From NCBI GenBank assembly GCA_029855935.1, contig JAGSHN010000012.1, forward strand, positions 248,001-312,000: a DNA stretch of 64,000 nucleotides. The letters run 5' to 3'. The notes below the pieces were generated by a model that saw only the letters and a list, made by a program, of their open reading frames with translations, was not told where the DNA came from and made no database searches. The stretch comes from Candidatus Thorarchaeota archaeon. Its GTDB lineage: Archaea > Asgardarchaeota > Thorarchaeia > Thorarchaeales > Thorarchaeaceae. The position numbers and the translations under genes were made by a program. This document shows, in pieces, positions 8,607 to 16,660 of the stretch. Position 1 is the stretch's first letter. Each line of letters begins with the position of its first letter.

Positions 8607-9731
8607 TCACCTCAGGACCTCAACGAGATGGTCGATGTCCTCCGCCGTGTTGTAGAAGTGGGGCGATACACGTAGCCTTCCGTTCCGTACTGAACAATGG
8701 ATGTTCTTCTTCGTCAGACGGGCAGCCACATCCTCGACATCATCTGGCCTGCACGAGACAATTGGTGAGTTGTTCCTAGCACCGAAGTCATAGTACTCAA
8801 CCCCAATATCAGAGAGACGTTCCCTGAGGTAGTCGGCAACCTTCATCGCGGCTCTCTCTCGAGTCCCATTGGGAATCTCAAGGAGGGTCTCAAGCGAACT
8901 CAGAAGCCCCCCCTGGGAAACAGGTGACAGCGAACCGACATGAAACCTCCGTGCGTCCTCCAGCGGCTCCCTCTCAAAGTACGAGAAATTCTTCGTGTCC
9001 TTGACGCCCCACCATCCGAGGTATCTGGGTCTCACGACTTCAAGGGCCTGTCGACTCACATAGACGAAGCCTGCGCCTATCGGTCCCACCAACCACTTGG
9101 CAGCCTGTGCTGCAGCGAAGTCCACCTTGAGTGCCGGCAGGTCAATGTCAGCCCAACCTGCGGCTTGGATGATGTCGGCTACAAGCATCGCGTCTACGTC
9201 GTGGGCCGCCCGTGCCAGCTCTCTGATGTCTATCTTATATCCTGATGAGAACTGGACGAGGCTGACCGCCACAACTCTTGTCCGCTCATCAATTACCTGA
9301 GCAAAGTCCTCAGCAGATGCCCTGCCGTTTCTTGACTTGACAACGCGCAGCTCAACATCGTACCACCGACAGACATTCTGCCAGGGAACGTAGTTGGCTG
9401 GGAACTCCAGGTCGCATATTACTATGTTCGATCCAGGCTCGTACTCTAGGGCGTGCGCTGCTGCATTCAGCCCATGCGACGTACTCGCTGTCGGGGCATA
9501 GTTCTCCTCCCGACCGCCCAGCAGTCTTGCCAGAGTCTGCCTCAGGCCACGGAAGAAGTCGATGGTGTCATCGAGCGACCTCCCAGGGCGTGTCCTGCTC
9601 TCAATCTGCTCTCTCATGACCTCGATTGTCCTTCGCGGTGGGATTCCCGTTGAGGCCGTGTTCAGGTACACCATCGATGAGAGCGTTGGAAAGTTCTCCT
9701 CAATGAATGACCTGTCAATCAACCCACTCAT
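8607..9731 (-). CDS. Class V (cysteine desulfurase/NifS-like) PLP-dependent aminotransferase
   Basis: A 374-residue fold type I PLP enzyme. It shows VYLNTASTGIPP at the N-terminus, the TASTSHGLNAAA cofactor-phosphate region, VADIIQAAG with the PLP-pyridine Asp at about 186, and the Schiff-base lysine at about 212 in AAQAAKWLVGPIG. The sequence around the lysine and the lack of the mobile active-site Cys loop of true desulfurases place it nearer the isopenicillin-N-epimerase/selenocysteine-lyase-like members. The substrate is unknown. It is transcribed divergently from the MglA-like GTPase and together with the MBL hydrolase. Confidence 0.82.
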   Translation of the reverse strand: MSGLIDRSFIEENFPTLSSMVYLNTASTGIPPRRTIEVMREQIESRTRPGRSLDDTIDFFRGLRQTLARLLGGREENYAPTASTSHGLNAAAHALEYEPGSNIVICDLEFPANYVPWQNVCRWYDVELRVVKSRNGRASAEDFAQVIDERTRVVAVSLVQFSSGYKIDIRELARAAHDVDAMLVADIIQAAGWADIDLPALKVDFAAAQAAKWLVGPIGAGFVYVSRQALEVVRPRYLGWWGVKDTKNFSYFEREPLEDARRFHVGSLSPVSQGGLLSSLETLLEIPNGTRERAAMKVADYLRERLSDIGVEYYDFGARNNSPIVSCRPDDVEDVAARLTKKNIHCSVRNGRLRVSPHFYNTAEDIDHLVEVLR

Positions 9732-9829
9732 AGAGCAGACAGTTCACGCCTCACAGATAAAGGTCACTACGAAGACATTCTCCCGAAAACTTAAGTCGGC
9801 CCGCACTTGCTCTATGACTGGAGAGAGGT

Positions 9830-10741
9830 TTGTCGCGGCTGAGAAAACTCCTTGAGGCACTAAAGAAGGACAGAGAAAGGGTGATCAGCCGTGAATCTGT
9901 GTCCCGTCGTGGAGGAATCGCGCGAGCAACAAAGGCGGCGACAACGGCAACAACCTCGCCCGCTAGGGATGAGCGTGCCTCTCAACCCCGGACCGACGTC
10001 GCATCACGAGCGGCCTCTGGAGATCGCCCACTGACTGGCTATCACGCCCCTGCCCCGATGGGCACATTTATTGTATCCGCCTCCAAGGAAGAGGTTCAGG
10101 TCGAGGGCACCACACCAGTGCAGACAGCTGCAGCCCGCCTCGTCCCCGAACGCATGGACGAGATAGTGCCAGGCCGTGCCATTAAGCGCGACGAGCTGGG
10201 TCGCATCCACATCAAGATAGTCTTCTATGGACCGTCTCTCTCGGGGAAGACCACCGCCCTCCGATGGCTGTTCGCGAATGTCAAGGCACTCTCCAAGAAC
10301 CGTCTTGTCGAGATAGCTGACGAGCTAGGCCGTACGACATTCTTTGACTTTATACCAGTCACTGCGAGCAACAACATCGTGTTTGACGTGTTCACGGTTG
10401 CTGGTCAGAGGCGTCACGCCAAGAACCGCATCACCGTTCTTCGTGGTGCGGATGGTGTGATATTCATGGCGGACTCTCGTCCAGAGATGATGGCTGAGAA
10501 CCTGGCGTCTATTCGTGAGTTGGCAATCGCTCTCGGCACTGATATGATGGCAACTCTCCCCATCGTAGTTGCTCTCAACAAGCGGGACCTGCCCAATGCT
10601 CTGCCTGTAGACTATATGGTGAGCACCCTTGAGGTTCAGGCCTATCCTGTCTTTGAGACCATCGCCACTCAGGGAAAGAACCTGCTGCGGATGTTTCAAC
10701 GCATACTCCGTGATGCGCTCATATTCAAGATCGGTGGCTAG
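9830..10741 (+). CDS. MglA-like small GTPase with a long disordered N-terminus
   Basis: A Ras-superfamily GTPase of the MglA type. The GTPase core occupies about residues 127-303: P-loop GPSLSGKTT (134-142), switch I region GRTTFFDFIPV, G3 as TVAGQRRHAKN (the DxxG Asp is replaced, as in MglA proteins), and G4 NKRD. The first 120 residues are low-complexity, rich in Ala, Thr and Arg, beginning with a basic amphipathic stretch. The TTG start has GAGAGG immediately upstream, closer than usual, so the exact start is uncertain. MglA proteins work with roadblock partners, and two roadblock genes are in this window. Confidence 0.85.
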   Translation: MSRLRKLLEALKKDRERVISRESVSRRGGIARATKAATTATTSPARDERASQPRTDVASRAASGDRPLTGYHAPAPMGTFIVSASKEEVQVEGTTPVQTAAARLVPERMDEIVPGRAIKRDELGRIHIKIVFYGPSLSGKTTALRWLFANVKALSKNRLVEIADELGRTTFFDFIPVTASNNIVFDVFTVAGQRRHAKNRITVLRGADGVIFMADSRPEMMAENLASIRELAIALGTDMMATLPIVVALNKRDLPNALPVDYMVSTLEVQAYPVFETIATQGKNLLRMFQRILRDALIFKIGG

Positions 10742-11475
10742 ATCTCGTGGCGAATTGGTAGCTGGCCTCGCTCGAGCTCGTTGATCAGTGTGACAAGCTC
10801 TTCCTCCGCCTGCTCCATTATGGTGTGTCCCTTCTCTGGTGAGGCCGTGCGCGGGTCTCCATAGACCGCTGAGGGATACAGTTCCTCCCGGTAGGCAGCA
10901 GACACGACTGTATATCTGTGCAGTGTTCTGCTGCTGACAGCCTGGCTCATTTCCACAAGGTCTGGCCTCACGTGCATCATCTCGGACGTTTCATCCTCGG
11001 CGGCGTGTCCGTCGTAGGTTTCGATGACGCTCCGTCGGGCCCCCTCCGCAAGGTCCCTCCACCAGTTGACGATGATCACTACCCTCTCGCCGTTGTTCGT
11101 CGCCTCCTGAGCCGCCAATGTCAACGAACTGTAGTTTCCGCCGTGGCCGTTGATGACGACAATGTAGCGGAAGCCGTGACGGAACACAGACTCCATGACA
11201 TCACGGTAGAGGGAGATGAGCGTCTGTGGCTTCACCGACACCGTTCCCTCAAAGGTCTCGAAGGTCCAGCTGTTGCCAAATGGAATGGGTGGCAGGACGA
11301 GGGCGCGCGTTCTCTCTGCAACCCTCGACGCCAGATACTCCGGCAGTATCACGTCAGTTCCCAGAGGCAGGTGATTACCATGTGCCTCCACTGCGCCTAC
11401 CACAACCACTGCGACCTCTGTCTCATTGGCAGCAGCCACAAACTTGCTGTGAGTGAGTTCGTGCCAGTAGGGCAT
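10738..11475 (-). CDS. Creatininase-family amidohydrolase
   Basis: A 245-residue metal-dependent amidohydrolase of the creatininase/ArfB superfamily. The metal and catalytic motifs are present: GAVEAHGNHLPLGTD near the N-terminus, FGNSWTFETFEGTVS, VINGHGGN, and a Glu in AAEDETSEMM. In archaea, relatives act as formamide hydrolases in riboflavin/F420 synthesis (ArfB) or have unknown substrates; I cannot assign this one. The frame extends to a TTG at 11532, but the ATG at 11475 (MPYWHELTHSKF) matches the usual family start. It overlaps the GTPase 3' end by four bases. Confidence 0.82.
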   Translation of the reverse strand: MPYWHELTHSKFVAAANETEVAVVVVGAVEAHGNHLPLGTDVILPEYLASRVAERTRALVLPPIPFGNSWTFETFEGTVSVKPQTLISLYRDVMESVFRHGFRYIVVINGHGGNYSSLTLAAQEATNNGERVVIIVNWWRDLAEGARRSVIETYDGHAAEDETSEMMHVRPDLVEMSQAVSSRTLHRYTVVSAAYREELYPSAVYGDPRTASPEKGHTIMEQAEEELVTLINELERGQLPIRHEI

Positions 11476-11563
11476 CTCTGTTCGGGTGACAGCGCGTACC
11501 TCCTGACACTTAACTCTTAGCTCCCTCCACAACTGGCTGGGCGCCGTTCTCTGAGAGCGAAAA

Positions 11564-11573
11564 GGTAAAAAGC
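11564..11573 (+). promoter_or_regulatory. TATA box of tRNA-Gln
   Basis: GGTAAAAAGC lies about 26-35 bases before the tRNA 5' end, a normal spacing for an archaeal tRNA promoter. The reverse strand of the same element (CTTTTTACC) could serve the divergent amidohydrolase gene. Confidence 0.5.
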
Positions 11574-11598
11574 TGTTCAGTTGTCCGGTGTCTGCGGA

Positions 11599-11674
11599 AG
11601 CCCCGTGGTGTAGTGGTCCAGCATCGGGGACTCTGGATCCTCGGACCCAGGTTCGAGTCCTGGCGGGGCTACCA
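11599..11674 (+). tRNA. tRNA-Gln (anticodon CUG)
   Basis: Cloverleaf read directly from the sequence. The acceptor AGCCCCG pairs with CGGGGCT. The anticodon stem GGGGA/TCCTC encloses a seven-base loop CTCTGGA with anticodon CTG. The T arm is CCAGG-TTCGAGT-CCTGG. The CCA end is encoded in the genome. The A-U first pair is typical of archaeal tRNA-Gln. No intron is present. Confidence 0.92.
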
Positions 11675-11885
11675 TCTCTCTTTCTGCCTCAGCCTCATGG
11701 ATTATGCATGACGAGTCCATGGCCTCTCTCATAACTCCTCTCATATCATCTTATTTCATTATTTTACAGCCTGCAACATCTCGAAACATCGATACGGCCT
11801 CCATATCACCTCTTCTCCAAAATTGGGTTCTATGCACGTCAATCGATTTTTCGCACATCCTAACGGTTTAGTTGAAAAAGCGAGG

Positions 11886-11893
11886 ATTTATAG
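11886..11893 (+). promoter_or_regulatory. TATA box upstream of a candidate structured RNA
   Basis: ATTTATAG is a strong archaeal TATA match. It lies about 25 bases before base 11917, where an extended inverted repeat begins, and no convincing protein start follows it. Confidence 0.5.
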
Positions 11894-11916
11894 GCCGATA
11901 TGCAAAACTATTCAAT

Positions 11917-12017
11917 GGAGAGATGAACCCGTATCAGATGCTCATCTGAAGGAGTTTCCTGTTGCTGAGTCTGCGTCCCTCCCGGCGGAGATCAACAGGA
12001 TACGGGTCATCTCCCTC
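11917..12017 (+). ncRNA. Candidate structured non-coding RNA, three-way junction
   Basis: An outer stem pairs GAGATGA-A-CCCGTATC (ending at 11935) with GATACGGG-TCATCTC (11999-12013), about 15 base pairs with one bulged A. Inside are a hairpin CAGATG-CT-CATCTG (11935-11948) and a second arm TCCTGTTG/CAACAGGA (11957-12000) capped by CTCC-CGGC-GGAG. A TATA box sits 25 bases upstream, and a pyrimidine-rich stretch (CTCTTCCTATTCTTG) follows immediately, as in archaeal terminators. It does not match tRNA, 5S, SRP or RNase P RNA by eye. A short open frame over it looks spurious. Existence as a transcript is inferred. Confidence 0.45.
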
Positions 12018-12114
12018 TTCCTATTCTTGCCGCAGGTCACCCGTGGCATCGCTCGATATCCATGACAATGTTCTTATCCACCGTGTGGCATCTGTGTCTA
12101 GGTGAACCGGAGTC

Positions 12115-12894
12115 ATGGAGATTGTCGAGCGCGGCTGGAATGACTTCTGGGCCGTGGTCTTTCGTGTCAAACACCGTCGTTCCATTCCCGGGATTCACGA
12201 ATATGACAGAATGGTCGTCGACTTCTGTGTCGAGGTCCTCGGACTCAAAGAGGGCGATGAGGTACTGGACATAGCGTGTGGCGCTGGGGATCACAGCATC
12301 CTTCTTGCCAAGCGTGGGATGAAGGTCACAGCCTTCGACATTGCCGAGAGCCTCATCCGGGTGGCACTGGAAGGAGCTGCCGAGGAGGGCGTGGAGGTCG
12401 ACTTCTACACAGGCGACATGCGGGAGATCAACTTCGTCCAGCGCTTCAAGGGTGCTGTGATGCTAAGCCACAGTTTCGGATTCTTTGACCACGAGGAGAA
12501 CATGCGCGTCCTTGAGGGGGCGTACAACGCGCTGCTTGAGGGAGGGTCACTATTGCTTGATCTGATGAACCCCTACAACCTCCCGAGGTTTCAGAAGACG
12601 TGGACGAGGCTCGACGGTGGCTATCTGCTCAGTGAGCCTCACGTGATTGACGCCCCTGCAGGAATGCTGCGTGGACGTCCTGCCACATTCATCGACACTG
12701 AGGGCGACCGTATTGTCTTGGCCAACGAGGACGCCCTCTCAAACAACGACATTCGTATGTACACTGCTCTGGAAATCCGCGCGATGCTGGAGGACGTGGG
12801 TTTCAAGAGGGTCGAGTTCTATGGGGCCAACAAGCTCCCGCGAACACCCTACACAGCCAGGTCGGAAAGGATGGTGGTAGTGGCAACACGTTAG
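12115..12894 (+). CDS. SAM-dependent class I methyltransferase
   Basis: A 259-residue Rossmann-fold methyltransferase. Motif I is VLDIACGAGDHSILLAKRG (about residues 51-69), followed by VTAFDIAESLIRVA, an acidic motif II region FYTGDMREI, and SHSFGFFDHEENMRVL. The C-terminal region is a beta-rich insertion typical of small-molecule methyltransferases. The substrate is unknown. A TATA-like TTCTTATCC at about 12070-12078 lies some 40 bases before the ATG. The gene stands alone between the candidate RNA and the EF-2 gene. Confidence 0.85.
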   Translation: MEIVERGWNDFWAVVFRVKHRRSIPGIHEYDRMVVDFCVEVLGLKEGDEVLDIACGAGDHSILLAKRGMKVTAFDIAESLIRVALEGAAEEGVEVDFYTGDMREINFVQRFKGAVMLSHSFGFFDHEENMRVLEGAYNALLEGGSLLLDLMNPYNLPRFQKTWTRLDGGYLLSEPHVIDAPAGMLRGRPATFIDTEGDRIVLANEDALSNNDIRMYTALEIRAMLEDVGFKRVEFYGANKLPRTPYTARSERMVVVATR

Positions 12895-12929
12895 GCGCTC
12901 ACTCTGCTATCGTGTTGTCAATTCATTAG

Positions 12930-12937
12930 GTTTTTAA
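12930..12937 (+). promoter_or_regulatory. TATA box of the EF-2 gene at 12988
   Basis: GTTTTTAA, within the inverted AGGTTTTTAACC, is centred about 54 bases before the TTG start. The transcript would have a leader of about 25-30 bases carrying a GGTGGT ribosome site. Confidence 0.55.
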
Positions 12938-12987
12938 CCAGACCGCCTCGTCAACTCGCAGTCCAGTTCAGTTGGTGGTATGAACAA

Positions 12988-15201
12988 TTGGTCAAGATTA
13001 AGGATCCTGACGCAATCCGGCGACTAATCAAATCAGATGACTACGAGCACAAGAGGATCATCTCCATCTCGGCGCACATCGATCACGGCAAGACGACAAC
13101 GACAGACTACCTGCTCAGAAGAGCAGGACTGATGAGTGATGCTGCAGCTGGCCAGGCCCTAGCTACCGACTCCGACGAGGAGGAGCAGGAGCGTGGCATC
13201 ACAATCTTCACGTCGGTGGTCCTGCTTAACTTCGAGGTGGATGGCGAAGAGTATCTCGTACAGCTCTCGGACACCCCCGGTCACCTCTCCTTCACAGGCG
13301 AGGTTTCGCGGGCTCTACGTGCCAGCGACGGTGTCGTCATCCTCGTCGATGCTCTCGAAGGAGTCATGACACAGACCGAGACTAACATCCGTCTCGCGGT
13401 CGGTGGTGAGGCCTGCAAGCCGGTGCTGTTTGTCAACAAGGTGGACAGGCTCATCAATGAGCTGAAGCTCCCGCCGAAGAAGGTCTATGAGCGGATAGAC
13501 ATCATAATCGCGAAAGTGAACGAGCTCATCATGAAGGTCGCCCCTCCGGGTCTGGGGAAGAAGTGGCGGGTCAGCTTCGAGCAGGGAAGCGTGGCCATCG
13601 GCTCCGCAAAGACTGGCTGGGCCTTCACAATGACCACGCTCAAGAAGAAGGGGATTCGGCCCGATGTTGTCTTCCAGAAGTATGGGGAGGGCGATGAGAA
13701 GTGGCTGCGCGAGAATCTCCCGCTCGACGATGCGTTGCTTGAGATGATAGTGAAGCACCTCCCGAGTCCTCGAGAGGCCCAGAAGCTCAAGATTCCCCGA
13801 ATCTGGCCTGGTGACCTTGAGAGCGAGGCTGGAAAGGCCCTTCTGAACTGTGACCCCAACGGTCCCCTCCTGGGGATGATCACAAAGATATTCATTGACC
13901 CGAAGAGCAAGAGGCCGACACTCATAGGCCGCGTCTTCTCGGGCACGCTGAAGGCGGGCCAGGAGATTCGGCTTGTGAACATGAGGCAGAATGCCCGTGT
14001 GCGCCGGCTGGGTGTACAGGAGATCACTGACATTCTCGACATGGACGAGATTCCTGCGGGCAACCTGTTCTCTGTCTTCGGATTTATGTGTCCGTCGGGA
14101 GAGTCCTTTGTCGAGCCCGGCTCTGATATGCCCGGCTTCGAGGCGATAGAGTATGTCAGCGAGCCTGTGGTGAGCCGCAGTATTCGTCCTGTCGATCCGC
14201 AGGACATCGCCAAGCTCGGCGAGGTCGTTTCCAAGTGGATAATGGCTGACCCGACAGCCCGCTTCGTACACGACAAGGAGTCCGGTGAGTATCGGCTTGA
14301 TGGTATCGACCCGCTCCAGATTGAGATTCTGACGAAGCGTATCAATGAGCAGGTCAGAATCAAGGTCTCAGAGCCAATCATCGTGTACCGCGAGAAGATC
14401 ACGGAGCGCGGCCAGGAGTTCCACACAAAGTCTCCGAACGGTCACAACCGAATCAGAATATACCTCGAGCCCCTTGACGAGAAGACTGTTGATCTCATCA
14501 AGAGGAAGAAGATCACCACGGATCAGAATGCCCGTGAGCGCGCGCAGATACTGAGGGATGAGGCTGGTTGGGACGCCAAGGAGGCCCGGAAGATTCTCGA
14601 CATCTACGAAACTTCTATACTCGTTGACGCGATGACTGGTGTGCAGAGATTCGATCGTATCCTGTCATATGTGGTGACGACGTTCAGGGAGTTCATCGAT
14701 GCTGGTCCCCTGGCTCACGAGCCCGTGATGGGCGTCAAGGCTGTGATAACTGATGCCACTGTCCACACCGATCCCGCTCACACGGGCTATAATGAGGTGG
14801 CGACGATGACCAGTGCTGCTCTGAATATGAGCTTCCTCACCGGGAAGCCCGCACTCTTTGAGCCGGTGCTGAACGTCGACATCAAGACGCCTGCAGATAC
14901 ACAGGGCGCAGTCATCCGGGTGCTGACCGCACACCGTGGTCAGATTCTGACAATCGAGACTGAGGGTGACTCGGTCACAGTGAAGGGCACTCTGCCCACA
15001 GCTGAGACGATTGGTATTGCCGACGAGTTCCGCAGTGCGACCGCTGGTCGTTCGTTCTTCGGCTACGAGTTCCGTGGCTTTGAGCCGCTTCCCGCAGCCT
15101 TGCAGGAGGAGAAGATCCTTGAGATCCGCAAGCGGAAGGGTATGCCGGAGGAGATGCCAAGCATCAACTCGTGGGCACGCTGGATCTACAAACGTCAGTA
15201 A
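12988..15201 (+). CDS. Translation elongation factor 2 (first copy), altered diphthamide loop
   Basis: Ribosomal translocation GTPase, 737 residues. G motifs are AHIDHGKTT, RGITIFTS, DTPGH and NKVD, with the aEF-2-specific GSAKTGWAF. The domain IV tip reads VHTDPAHTGYNEV: the diphthamide-position His is kept (about residue 598), but the usual HRGGGQ context is changed to HTGYNE. The C-terminus has a further basic extension, ending WARWIYKRQ. The start is TTG, supported by a GGTGGT ribosome site eight bases upstream; an ATG at 12980 is out of frame and opens only 15 codons. A strong terminator follows. A second, more divergent copy is at 57984. Confidence 0.95.
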   Translation: MVKIKDPDAIRRLIKSDDYEHKRIISISAHIDHGKTTTTDYLLRRAGLMSDAAAGQALATDSDEEEQERGITIFTSVVLLNFEVDGEEYLVQLSDTPGHLSFTGEVSRALRASDGVVILVDALEGVMTQTETNIRLAVGGEACKPVLFVNKVDRLINELKLPPKKVYERIDIIIAKVNELIMKVAPPGLGKKWRVSFEQGSVAIGSAKTGWAFTMTTLKKKGIRPDVVFQKYGEGDEKWLRENLPLDDALLEMIVKHLPSPREAQKLKIPRIWPGDLESEAGKALLNCDPNGPLLGMITKIFIDPKSKRPTLIGRVFSGTLKAGQEIRLVNMRQNARVRRLGVQEITDILDMDEIPAGNLFSVFGFMCPSGESFVEPGSDMPGFEAIEYVSEPVVSRSIRPVDPQDIAKLGEVVSKWIMADPTARFVHDKESGEYRLDGIDPLQIEILTKRINEQVRIKVSEPIIVYREKITERGQEFHTKSPNGHNRIRIYLEPLDEKTVDLIKRKKITTDQNARERAQILRDEAGWDAKEARKILDIYETSILVDAMTGVQRFDRILSYVVTTFREFIDAGPLAHEPVMGVKAVITDATVHTDPAHTGYNEVATMTSAALNMSFLTGKPALFEPVLNVDIKTPADTQGAVIRVLTAHRGQILTIETEGDSVTVKGTLPTAETIGIADEFRSATAGRSFFGYEFRGFEPLPAALQEEKILEIRKRKGMPEEMPSINSWARWIYKRQ

Positions 15202-15210
15202 TCACTGCGC

Positions 15211-15252
15211 GAGTGACGCCTCAATGGCGTCGCTCCCCCTTCCTCTTTTTCC
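15211..15252 (+). terminator. Hairpin and T-run after EF-2
   Basis: GAGTGACGCC pairs with GGCGTCGCTC around a five-base loop (ten pairs, one G-T), followed by a C/T-rich run with TTTTT. Confidence 0.7.
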
Positions 15253-15316
15253 GGCCCACCCTCCCCTGATACCTAGCTTTTTCACGGGGTAGTGTCACTG
15301 CAGATGCTGACCTCTG

Positions 15317-16660
15317 ATGCCACTTGATCATCGAGAACTACTTCGTCAACTCATTGCCTTCAACACAGTGAGTGATCGCGGCCGCGGACTTGCTCCCACT
15401 GCTGAGGCACCCGAGTACCTCCAAGGCATACTACAGAATCTGGGGCTAATGGCTGAGATTATGGAGCACAATGATGTCTTCACGGTTCTCGCCCGGCACG
15501 GAACAGGGCGCCCCGTCGTTCTCTTCCTTGCACACTTTGATACGGTCCCGCCCGGTACTGGCTGGAAGACCGATCCCTTCGAGATGAAGGTGGAGGGCGA
15601 CCGCGCTTATGGCCGTGGCACCTGCGATGACAAGGGCAATGTGGTCGCACTTCTTCTGCTGGCAGAGCGGCTCTCTCAAGCGGCGCCCGACTGTACAGTC
15701 CTGATAGCCGCGACTGGAGACGAGGAGGTCGGTGGCGCGAATGGCGCTGGCCACCTCAGGCGTCTTCTCTCCGAGCGAGATCTCCTGCCTGACTACGTGA
15801 TTGTGGCGGATGCCATACGTGAGGTCATCATTCATCGACGGCGCAACATCCTACCGACGGTGGTGAAGGCACATGCGTCCAAGTCCACACTGCGTGGCCG
15901 TCTGAACACCGTTCGCTTCGAGACCGACATCTTTGCGTCCGAGTCCCGTCACTCGGCATACTTGCGTCCCGGTGTCGATAGGCACTGCCTGCTTGCTGCC
16001 TCAAAGTACCTTGACATCCATCCGGAGGTCGTGGTTGCTGATGTCCGTGGAGCATTCGTCAAGTCGAACGTGATTCCCGAGTATGTGGAGCTGGACCTGA
16101 TCACACCTGACGATGCTGGCGAGGAGCTGAAGTATGACGAAACTCTGACACGTATCATACAATCGTTGCTCCCCCTGAGTCGGGCCTCATTTCCAACCAA
16201 GTTCTCGGACAAGGGGACTGTGATCTGTCCAAATCTGTTGTCACTGGATGATGAGACTGGTGTCTGGACAGTATATCTCGATGTCCGTGCGATGACGAAT
16301 GATAGCGATGCCGTCCGAGACGCATTCTCAAAGGTCTTGGGAGTCTCGGACAGTCTTGAGTCACTGACCGTCTACAGTGGTGCCGGGTATGTTGACAGCC
16401 CTGTAGACTCTCCTCTCATAGGGGCCGCACGCAGCGCGCTGGTCCAAGTTGGGATTCCTGTGCGTCTTGCCGAGGGGTTTGGTGCCTCCGACTCGCGTCA
16501 TTTCGCGACCTCGGGCGCTCAGATCTTCGACTTCGGTCCGATGGGCGATAATCTCCACGGCCCCAACGAGTGGGTCTCTTTGTCATCAATAGTCCGGACG
16601 AGTCGGTTCTACTACGAGCTTGTCCGGATGCTGTGCTCCCAATCGGGGTTGAACGATTGA
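15317..16660 (+). CDS. M20-family metallopeptidase/deacylase
   Basis: A 447-residue dizinc hydrolase of the M20 family (ArgE/DapE/carboxypeptidase type). It shows AHFDTVPPGTGW with the first zinc-ligand His, GRGTCDDKGN with the bridging Asp, and GDEEVGG with the catalytic and ligand Glu pair. A lid domain is in the middle, and the C-terminal FGASDSRHFATSGAQIFDFGPMGDNLHGPNEW carries the last His ligand. It could act on acylated amino acids or dipeptides; sequence alone does not choose. It has its own TATA-like AGCTTTTTCA at about 15273-15282. The gene ends exactly where the convergent ileS ends. Confidence 0.87.
   Translation: MPLDHRELLRQLIAFNTVSDRGRGLAPTAEAPEYLQGILQNLGLMAEIMEHNDVFTVLARHGTGRPVVLFLAHFDTVPPGTGWKTDPFEMKVEGDRAYGRGTCDDKGNVVALLLLAERLSQAAPDCTVLIAATGDEEVGGANGAGHLRRLLSERDLLPDYVIVADAIREVIIHRRRNILPTVVKAHASKSTLRGRLNTVRFETDIFASESRHSAYLRPGVDRHCLLAASKYLDIHPEVVVADVRGAFVKSNVIPEYVELDLITPDDAGEELKYDETLTRIIQSLLPLSRASFPTKFSDKGTVICPNLLSLDDETGVWTVYLDVRAMTNDSDAVRDAFSKVLGVSDSLESLTVYSGAGYVDSPVDSPLIGAARSALVQVGIPVRLAEGFGASDSRHFATSGAQIFDFGPMGDNLHGPNEWVSLSSIVRTSRFYYELVRMLCSQSGLND

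Noticed and set aside
11917-12017. Reading the structured element as a C/D box guide RNA
   Set aside because: AGATGAA and CTGA resemble boxes C and D, but the canonical RTGATGA is absent and the long terminal stem is atypical.
11823-12065. 80-codon open frame between tRNA-Gln and the methyltransferase
   Set aside because: It overlaps the structured element and its TATA box, has no ribosome site, and its composition is not protein-like.
13315-14426. Two long minus-strand open frames of over 300 codons within EF-2
   Set aside because: They are shadows of the strongly conserved EF-2 frame, rich in Arg/Ser and Leu/Arg, and resemble no protein.
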